Positions 57,812 to 64,000 of a DNA stretch of 64,000 nt are shown here, in pieces (positions within the stretch are counted from its first letter, which is position 1; each line of letters opens with the position of its first letter). The translations under genes were made by a program, and so were the position numbers. Location of the stretch: positions 1-64,000 of the forward strand of contig NZ_NQLA01000003.1 of the NCBI RefSeq assembly GCF_002252705.1, given 5' to 3'. This DNA comes from Vulcanococcus limneticus LL (GTDB taxonomy: Bacteria > Cyanobacteriota > Cyanobacteriia > PCC-6307 > Cyanobiaceae). The notes below the pieces were generated by a model, which had not been told where the DNA came from, made no database searches, and saw nothing but the letters and a program-made list of their open reading frames with translations.

Positions 57812-59086
57812 TCAGGGCCAGAACAGCCGGCCCAGCAGCGCCAGCTCACGGCCGCGGGGCTCCAGCAGCCCCCAGCGCACGCTCCAGGGGGCCGTGGCGA
57901 ACAGGCGCAGCATCGCGGCGATCAGCTGCGGCAGGGGCAGGGTGTTGGTGAGAAAGCCATACCACTGCGCGGGGGGCATGGCGAAAAAGTTGGCGAAGAA
58001 CGCCCGCAGCTGGGCCTCGGGGAAGCGCATCAGCTTGTCGAGGCCGAAGCGGTAGAGGGCGTGCTTGCGGCGCAGCTGGAGGGGCCAGAGGGCCGCCCAG
58101 GCACGGCGAGCCAGGTTGGCGGAGTCGAGCCCCGGAGTGCGCAGGCCCGAGGCAATCGCGGCCGCCAGAACGGGGGCCCGGCGCAGCAGCGCGCCCACCA
58201 TGTAACCGGAGGCGGGATGCACCATCGAGGCTGCCCCACCAAACCCCACCACCTGCTGCCCGAGGTCCGGCAGGGGGAGGTTCATCGGGAACAGGCAGAA
58301 CTCCTCGTGCTGGATCTCCAGCACCTGCACACCGCGATGGGCCAGGCGGCGCAGCAGCCGATCCTTCAGCGTGTCGTAGGGGACGGGCGGCGCCAGGGCG
58401 AGCGAGGTTTCCTCGACAAAGAACACGCCGCCACCGAGATCCATGGCGTAGAGAAACGTGGGCGACTCCCACCGCTCCTGCGGGGTGAGGTGATCGCAGC
58501 GGTAGTCCATCAACACGAACTGGCCGGGCTGCACCGGTGGGGCCGAGAAGGTGCCCACCACCCCGTAGGCGGCCTGGCCCGCCACCGGCCCGTCATCGGG
58601 GCGCTGCACAAACACCGGCTGATGGCCACTGGCATCCACCACCAGCCGGGCACTCAGCTCCTGGCCCTCCTGGGTGGTGACGGTGGACTGCAGCGCCTCG
58701 TGCCGGATCGCGGTGGCCAGGCCGCGGTGCCAGCGCAGCCCACCGCCGCGGCACTGCTCCAGCCAGTGGTGCTGCAGCTTGGTCTTGTCGAACAGGCCGT
58801 AGTCGATCCCATGGCTCACGGCACCGCGCTGCCCGGTCCCATGCTCCGTGGCAGGCGACTGGGGATCCGCGCCGAAGTAGCTGCTGGTATGGCTCCAGCG
58901 GTGGCCCAGCAAGGCCTCCAGGCCCAGGGCATCAACCTCAGGCCCCCAGATGCCGTAGGTATTGGCCCAGGGGACCTCGGGATCGACGCTGGCCAGGGCT
59001 TCCACCATGAGGCCCTGCTCCACCAGGGCGGCGGCGATGGCCAGAGCGGCCGGTCCCGAGCCGATCACGAGCACATCCACCGCCAT
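57812..59086 (-). CDS. crtL: lycopene beta-cyclase
   Basis: CrtL cyclises both ends of lycopene to beta-carotene. The 424-aa FAD protein begins [20 protein letters not shown], with the plant/cyanobacterial CrtL features DYGLFDKTKLQHHWLE, ARLVVDASG and GGAASMVHPASGYMV. The ATG at 59086 overlaps the upstream stop (TGATG); a GTG at 59089 is also possible. The gene forms a coupled chain with the acetolactate-decarboxylase-like gene and gyrA. Confidence 0.93.
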   Translation of the reverse strand: MAVDVLVIGSGPAALAIAAALVEQGLMVEALASVDPEVPWANTYGIWGPEVDALGLEALLGHRWSHTSSYFGADPQSPATEHGTGQRGAVSHGIDYGLFDKTKLQHHWLEQCRGGGLRWHRGLATAIRHEALQSTVTTQEGQELSARLVVDASGHQPVFVQRPDDGPVAGQAAYGVVGTFSAPPVQPGQFVLMDYRCDHLTPQERWESPTFLYAMDLGGGVFFVEETSLALAPPVPYDTLKDRLLRRLAHRGVQVLEIQHEEFCLFPMNLPLPDLGQQVVGFGGAASMVHPASGYMVGALLRRAPVLAAAIASGLRTPGLDSANLARRAWAALWPLQLRRKHALYRFGLDKLMRFPEAQLRAFFANFFAMPPAQWYGFLTNTLPLPQLIAAMLRLFATAPWSVRWGLLEPRGRELALLGRLFWP

Positions 59087-60219
59087 CACACCACCACATC
59101 CAGGCCGGCCCGGTTGTTCGCCTGCAGCTCCGGGGCCTCGAGGATCTCCCCCTCGGGGTCGGCGATCACCTCCAGCCTATGGGCACCGGCCGCCAGGGCC
59201 AGGGGCACGCTGAACTGTTCGCTCGCTCCAGCGGCCAGCCAGGGCAGGCGCAGGTAGCGATGGCCCGCGTAGCGGTCGTCGACCACCACGGCGACCCCCA
59301 CATCGCTCACATCCAGGGCGCCGCGGTTGGCCACCGTGAACAGGGCGGATCCGGCCTCAAAGCGCAGGTCCTCCACCGCCAGATCACTCGCCAGGTGATG
59401 CAGCTGGGTCAGCGGATAGATCGCCAGGGAATCGAGGGCCTGCAGCCGGGTACCGGGATGTTCGTGGTGCAGGTGTCCGCCATAGCGCAGATCGGTGCTG
59501 CAGCCATGCAGGTGCAGATGGGCACCGGCCTGGGGCACGGTGACCCGGCCATAGCCGGGGTCAATGTCGAAGAAGCCGCAGCAATCCCAGAGCAGGGAGC
59601 GGCCGAGGAAGCGGATCGGATCGGCGGGGTCCCCCGGATCCTCGGGGGCGAGGCGATAGTGCTGCAGCAGGTCGTAGAGGCTGCGGCCGGCCGTGCCCTC
59701 GCTGGCCTCACTGCTGGCCACGGCGGTGTTGCGACGCTGCTGGCCCATGCACAGCTTGGAGGCCACCGTGATCACCAGGGAATGCCAGTGGGCCATCAGG
59801 CGCACGCCATAGATGGGGGCCTCGACCAGCCGTCCGTCTGAGCGCAGCCTGGCGATCGCCGCCGCCACCAGCTCCTGCAGCGGTCGCCCCTGCACCGGGC
59901 CCAGCTCGGCCGGATCAAGCGGCACCCGCAGCGCCGCGGCATCGCCGCTGAAGCACACATAGGGAAAGTGGCCACTGCCATCGCCGGGCCGCAGGGCCCG
60001 GATGCCGCCATCGCCAGCCTGACACTTCCAGATGGTGGTGTGGCCGGCGGCGTTGCGCAGGAAGGTGAGTTCGCCGTTGTCGACACTGGTGGTGGTGCCC
60101 AGCCCCAGCACATCCCCCTCCAGGGGAATGGCCTCCAGGGGGAGATGCTCCTTCACATCCCCCTGGATCAGGTCGCTGATGGTGTTGGCGATCCAGAGCT
60201 CTCCGCCGCGATCAGGCAT
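59086..60219 (-). CDS. acetolactate decarboxylase-like protein with C-terminal CARDB domain
   Basis: A 377-aa protein. The first 280 residues resemble alpha-acetolactate decarboxylase (BudA/AldB): [60 protein letters not shown], and the metal site [20 protein letters not shown]. His 236, 238 and 249 give H-x-H-x10-H, the spacing of the zinc ligands in BudA. The C-terminal 90 residues form a CARDB-like Ig domain ([40 protein letters not shown]). The ATG overlaps the gyrA stop by 8 bases, and the stop overlaps crtL. There is no signal peptide. The assignment is from motif matching by eye. Confidence 0.7.
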   Translation of the reverse strand: MPDRGGELWIANTISDLIQGDVKEHLPLEAIPLEGDVLGLGTTTSVDNGELTFLRNAAGHTTIWKCQAGDGGIRALRPGDGSGHFPYVCFSGDAAALRVPLDPAELGPVQGRPLQELVAAAIARLRSDGRLVEAPIYGVRLMAHWHSLVITVASKLCMGQQRRNTAVASSEASEGTAGRSLYDLLQHYRLAPEDPGDPADPIRFLGRSLLWDCCGFFDIDPGYGRVTVPQAGAHLHLHGCSTDLRYGGHLHHEHPGTRLQALDSLAIYPLTQLHHLASDLAVEDLRFEAGSALFTVANRGALDVSDVGVAVVVDDRYAGHRYLRLPWLAAGASEQFSVPLALAAGAHRLEVIADPEGEILEAPELQANNRAGLDVVV

Positions 60220-62923
60220 CGGGTTCAGCAGCCTCGGCCTGGGCGGCATCCGATGGGCCATCGTCGGCCTGGGCGGCCTCCGGCGGGGTGACGTCAGCTC
60301 CGTCGGGTTCCTCGGCAGCAGCGGTTTCCTCCTCCTCCGGCGCGGGCGGCACCAGCACCACCTCGGTCAGGCGGTCACCGGAATCCAGCTTCTGCAGCCG
60401 CACGCCGGTGGCGGCGCGCGACTGCTGGGGCACCGCGTCAGCCTGCATGCGCACGATCACACCGCGCTCGCTCACCAGCAGCAGCTCCTCGCCGGCGCCG
60501 AGCACCTTGAGACCCACCAGCACGTCACCGTCGCGGCGGAACTTCATGCAACGCAGGCCCATGCCGGCCCGCTTCTGCAGCCGGAACTGATCTACAGGCA
60601 CCCGCTTGCCCAGACCACTGGCGGAGGCCACCAGGACCCAGGGGCCCTCGCTCGGGGTCACCTCATCGTCCTCGGCTTCGCCGTCGTCATCGCCGGCGGC
60701 GGCACCCTCCACCCGGTCGGCCAACTCCACCGGCAGCACGTCCATGCTCACCAGCGAATCGCCCTCGCGCAGGTTCATGGCACGCACGCCTCGGGCGGTG
60801 CGGCCCAGGGGACGCAGCTCCTCGTCGCTGAGGCGGAAGTGAATCGTCATGCCGTTGCGCGAACCGATCAGCACGCTGTCCCCGGGCAGGGCGAGCCGCA
60901 CCCAGGTGAGGGCATCGCCATCCTCCAGGGAAATGGCGATCAGGCCGTTGGAGCGGATGTTGGCGAAGGCAGAGAGACGCGTGCGCTTGATGTAACCGCC
61001 GCTGGTGAGCATCACCAGCACCATGTTGTCCTCGAAGGCACCCACCGCCAGGAGGGAGGTGATTTGCTCCTCGCGGGGGATCGGCAGCAGCTGCACGATC
61101 GGCGTACCCTTGGCGGAGCGACTGCAGATCGGCACCCGATAGGCAGGCACGGAATACACCACGCCACGATCGCTGAACAGCAGCAGGTTGTCGTGGTCGT
61201 TGCAGCTGATGAACAGCTTCACGGCCTCCTCGCCCTGACCCTTGGCACCGGGGCTGCGGGTACCGGCCTTGCCCCGGGTGCCGCGGCTGGTGGCCTCGAA
61301 CTCGCTCACCGGCATGCGCTTGAGGTAGCCGTTCTCGGTGAGCAGCACCACCGAGCGCTCATTGGCGATCAGGTCGATGTCTTCCAGGCCGCCCTCGAGA
61401 TCGAGAATCTCGGTGCGGCGCGGGGAGTCGTAGCGGCTGCGGATCGCCTGCAGCTCGTCGGTGATGATGCCGAGCACCCGCTCCTTGCGAGCCAGGATGT
61501 CCTTGTAGTCGGTGATCTTGGCGAGTAGATCCTCATGCTCAAGGCGGATCTTATCGGCCTCCAGGGCCGTGAGCCGCCGCAGCTGCATCTGCAGGATCGC
61601 GTCGGCCTGGATCTCGCTGAGGCCGAACTGTTCCTGCAGCTCCTGGCGTGCCGTGGCGGTGTCGGCGGCGCCGCGGATCAGGGCGATGATCGCGTCGAGG
61701 TTGTCGAGGGCGATCAGCAGACCCAGCAGGATGTGGTCGCGCTCCTCGGCCTTGCGCAGCAGGTAGCGGGTGCGCCGCTCGATGGTCTCGACGCGGAACT
61801 CGAGGAACACCTCGAGCATCTTGCGCAGGGTGAGCAGCACCGGCTCGCCCTTCACCAGCGCCAGCATGTAGGCGCTGAAGTTGTTCTGCAGCGGCGTGAG
61901 CTTGAACAGGTTGTTGAGCACCACCTGCGGGTAGGCATCCCTCCGCAACTCGATCACGATCCGCATGCCGTCGCGGTCGGATTCGTCGCGGATGTCGGCG
62001 ATGCCCTCGAGCTTCTTGTCGTTCACCAGCTCGGCGATGCGCTCAATCAGCGCCGCCTTGTTGGTCTGGTAGGGCAGTTCGGTGATGATCACCGCATCGC
62101 GGTCGGGCCGGCCCTTGGCTTCGATCGTCTCGATCGAGGCGACGCCGCGCATGGTCACCGAGCCGCGGCCCGTGGTGTACATCTCGCGAATGCCGCGGCG
62201 GCCCAGGATCTGGCCGCCGGTGGGGAAGTCGGGGCCAGGGATCAGCGACGTCAGCACGCGATCGTCGACGTCCGGATCGGCGATCAGGGCCAGCAGACCG
62301 TCGATCAGCTCGGTGAGGTTGTGGGGCGGGATGTTGGTCGCCATCCCCACGGCGATGCCGGTGGAGCCGTTGAGCAGCAGCTGGGGGATGCGCGCCGGCA
62401 TCACCGTGGGCTCCTGCTGGGAACCGTCGAAGTTGTCGATGAAATCGACGGTCTCGGCTTCGATGTCCTCGAGCAGGCTGTCGGTGGTGAGGGCCTGCAG
62501 CCGCGATTCGGTGTAGCGCATGGCGGCCGGCGGATCATTGTCCACCGAGCCGAAGTTGCCGTGGCCGTCGATCAGCGGCATGCGCATGGAGAAGTCCTGC
62601 GCCATCCGCACCAGCGCGTCGTACACCGCCGTGTCGCCATGGGGGTGGTACTTACCCAGCACCTCGCCCACCACGCGGGCGCACTTGCGGTAGGGCCGGT
62701 CGCTGGTGAGGCCCAGCTCGTACATCGCGTAGAGGATGCGGCGATGCACCGGCTTGAGGCCATCGCGGGCGTCGGGCAGGGCCCGGCCCACGATCACGCT
62801 CATCGCATACTCCAGGTAGGAGCGCGACATCTCGTTGCGGAGGTCGGCCTGGATGATCCGGGAATCCCCGTTGTTGCCGGATTCGCCGGGACCTGTGGGA
62901 CCGGTCCCTACTGGATCCGCCAT
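60212..62923 (-). CDS. gyrA: DNA gyrase subunit A
   Basis: A 903-aa type II topoisomerase subunit that cuts and rejoins DNA. The active-site Tyr is in [14 protein letters not shown] near residue 137, and the N-terminal [20 protein letters not shown] is typical. The GyrA box, QRRGGKG in E. coli, is SRGTRGKAG here, as in cyanobacterial GyrA as I recall. A Glu/Ala/Asp-rich tail follows the beta-pinwheel. The ATG is clear. The stop overlaps the downstream acetolactate-decarboxylase-like start by 8 bases. Confidence 0.95.
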   Translation of the reverse strand: MADPVGTGPTGPGESGNNGDSRIIQADLRNEMSRSYLEYAMSVIVGRALPDARDGLKPVHRRILYAMYELGLTSDRPYRKCARVVGEVLGKYHPHGDTAVYDALVRMAQDFSMRMPLIDGHGNFGSVDNDPPAAMRYTESRLQALTTDSLLEDIEAETVDFIDNFDGSQQEPTVMPARIPQLLLNGSTGIAVGMATNIPPHNLTELIDGLLALIADPDVDDRVLTSLIPGPDFPTGGQILGRRGIREMYTTGRGSVTMRGVASIETIEAKGRPDRDAVIITELPYQTNKAALIERIAELVNDKKLEGIADIRDESDRDGMRIVIELRRDAYPQVVLNNLFKLTPLQNNFSAYMLALVKGEPVLLTLRKMLEVFLEFRVETIERRTRYLLRKAEERDHILLGLLIALDNLDAIIALIRGAADTATARQELQEQFGLSEIQADAILQMQLRRLTALEADKIRLEHEDLLAKITDYKDILARKERVLGIITDELQAIRSRYDSPRRTEILDLEGGLEDIDLIANERSVVLLTENGYLKRMPVSEFEATSRGTRGKAGTRSPGAKGQGEEAVKLFISCNDHDNLLLFSDRGVVYSVPAYRVPICSRSAKGTPIVQLLPIPREEQITSLLAVGAFEDNMVLVMLTSGGYIKRTRLSAFANIRSNGLIAISLEDGDALTWVRLALPGDSVLIGSRNGMTIHFRLSDEELRPLGRTARGVRAMNLREGDSLVSMDVLPVELADRVEGAAAGDDDGEAEDDEVTPSEGPWVLVASASGLGKRVPVDQFRLQKRAGMGLRCMKFRRDGDVLVGLKVLGAGEELLLVSERGVIVRMQADAVPQQSRAATGVRLQKLDSGDRLTEVVLVPPAPEEEETAAAEEPDGADVTPPEAAQADDGPSDAAQAEAAEPDA

Positions 62924-62967
62924 CGATGACCGCCTGAGTTGACGCCATTTTATCGAGTGTTGCGGCC

Positions 62968-64000
62968 ATGACCCCCCAGCCCCGGCTCCTGGAGCCCCGC
63001 AGCGAGGCGGAGCTGCGGGAACGGCAGCGCCGCGGAGAGCTCCGGGTGTGCACCGGGGCCGCCTTTCGGGAACAGGTGGAGGCCGAGGGGCTGGAGACCG
63101 CCTACGCCGCCATCGACGTGGTGGTGGCCGCCAATGCCGAGTTCACCGACCAGGCCTCGCTGCTACTGGGCCTGGGCCCGAGCGATCCGCCGATCCGGGT
63201 GCGCGAGTTCCGGCTGGGGGGCGTGGCGGGCCTGGGCGGCAGCGGCGCCACCGATCTGGTGCTGCCCATCGGCGGCGGCCTGTCGGACCCGAACCACCGC
63301 GGCGGCGCCCAGGTGCTGGCCGACCTGCTGGCGGGAGCTGAGCTGCCGCTGACGGCCAGCGGTGAGGCCACGCCTCTGCACCCCCGCCGCGAACTGGAGA
63401 GCCGCCTCTCCCTGGAGCGCATCGGCAGCGGCCGGCTGCTGCTGCACCGCGGCATCAGCGAGAACGGCGTGGTGGCGGTGAGCAGTGCCGAGGGGCTGAC
63501 CCGCAGTCCCCTGGGCCCCCTGCTGGGCCCCTACACGACGGCCCTGTACAGCTGCGGCGGCAGCGCCAGCATCGGGCTGACCATGCCGGGCCTGTCGCTG
63601 CTGGGGCCGGGCTCGCCGGTGCTGGTGGGTGGAGCCCTGGGCTGGGCCCTGGGCCCCGGCAGCGGCCACAACCCCGCCCCCCGGCGCCTGCCCAGCGGCC
63701 ACGCCCGCGTGCCCGGCGCCGCCTGCGCCCTGGCGGTGGATCTGCAGGGCCTGCGGCCCGCCTGGGTGCGGGCCACCCACTTCGAGGGCCACGGCAGCGG
63801 CCTGCTGGTGGGGGTGGCGGCGCCAGTGCCGCTGCTGGATCTGGCGGTGGCGCGCCAGGCCGCCGCCGGCGACCACGAGCTGGAGGCGCCGGTGCTCGAC
63901 TTCTCGATCCCGCGCCGGATCAAACCGAGCTTCGGCTGTGTCCCCTACAGCCAGCTGCTGGCGGGCGAGATCCAGGTGGACGGCCGCAAGCTGCGCTGCG
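62968..64000 (+). CDS. DUF39 (homocysteine biosynthesis family) protein, 3' end cut
   Basis: A frame of 344 codons from ATG 62968 to the window end, divergent from gyrA by 44 bases. It follows the DUF39 pattern: [55 protein letters not shown], and [23 protein letters not shown]39 proteins of methanogens make homocysteine from aspartate semialdehyde and sulfide. The conserved Cys I remember just before the PRRE motif (xxCYPRRE) is replaced here (PLHPRRE). That makes the methanogen reaction uncertain. Confidence 0.75.
   Translation, partial: MTPQPRLLEPRSEAELRERQRRGELRVCTGAAFREQVEAEGLETAYAAIDVVVAANAEFTDQASLLLGLGPSDPPIRVREFRLGGVAGLGGSGATDLVLPIGGGLSDPNHRGGAQVLADLLAGAELPLTASGEATPLHPRRELESRLSLERIGSGRLLLHRGISENGVVAVSSAEGLTRSPLGPLLGPYTTALYSCGGSASIGLTMPGLSLLGPGSPVLVGGALGWALGPGSGHNPAPRRLPSGHARVPGAACALAVDLQGLRPAWVRATHFEGHGSGLLVGVAAPVPLLDLAVARQAAAGDHELEAPVLDFSIPRRIKPSFGCVPYSQLLAGEIQVDGRKLRC

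Noticed and set aside
61535-62929. 464-codon plus-strand frame opposite gyrA
   Set aside because: It is a reverse-complement shadow of GyrA and has no recognisable motif.

Overview
The window reads as a chromosomal segment of a GC-rich unicellular picocyanobacterium of the Synechococcus/Cyanobium type. I estimate the GC content at about two thirds by eye; it was not computed. The case rests on gene content. There is a SasA clock kinase with a KaiB-like sensor, a ferredoxin-NADP reductase with a CpcD-like linker domain, the zwf-opcA pair, a CrtL-type lycopene cyclase, a GUN4-domain protein, a PaO/Lls1-type Rieske oxygenase, a LabA-like NYN protein and a Nif11-like small protein. Genes are densely packed on both strands. 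No gap between genes exceeds 300 bases; the largest are about 39183-39418, 52767-52993 and 8629-8808. I saw no insertion sequence, prophage, CRISPR array or rRNA.

Layout. 1-7.3 kb: a partial gene at the edge, prs, a secreted GH10-like hydrolase, pepN and three small envelope or cyanobacterial proteins. 7.4-16.6 kb: sasA, tRNA-Glu, an SRPBCC protein, petH, zwf, opcA, cobB, acyP and a GAP-family membrane protein, covering redox, oxidative pentose phosphate and cobalamin functions. 16.6-20.7 kb, minus strand: folD, crtE, a PAP2-like protein and a RecD-like helicase. 20.8-31.7 kb: a PgpH-like HD protein, a PaO-like oxygenase, LemA with a DUF2207 protein, an RluA-type synthase, a GAF-GGDEF protein, a glutamine-synthetase-family ligase and a cysteine hydrolase. 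31.8-43.8 kb: an RND adaptor and permease, a small membrane protein, a GUN4 protein, a SulP transporter, a PPK2 kinase and a second RND permease with its own small membrane partner. 43.9-52.1 kb: small hypothetical proteins, feoAB behind a Fur-like palindrome, a rhomboid protease, a Nif11-like protein and an aminotransferase. 52.2-56.0 kb: a lower-GC secreted gene, an orphan ABC permease coupled to leuA, and a LabA-like protein. 56.1-64.0 kb: a GH57 enzyme, then the coupled chain gyrA, acetolactate-decarboxylase-like/CARDB gene and crtL, and a DUF39 gene cut by the window end.

The strongest leads are these: the acetolactate-decarboxylase-like plus CARDB protein coupled between gyrA and crtL; an RND permease with a large hydrophobic insert; small membrane proteins translationally coupled to both RND permeases; a perfect 19-bp palindrome in front of feoAB; a run of five 15-bp palindromic repeats between convergent genes; and a lower-GC secreted gene whose start lies in tandem 12-bp repeats. 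Start and stop codons overlap in at least ten gene pairs, so translational coupling is a general feature of this segment.
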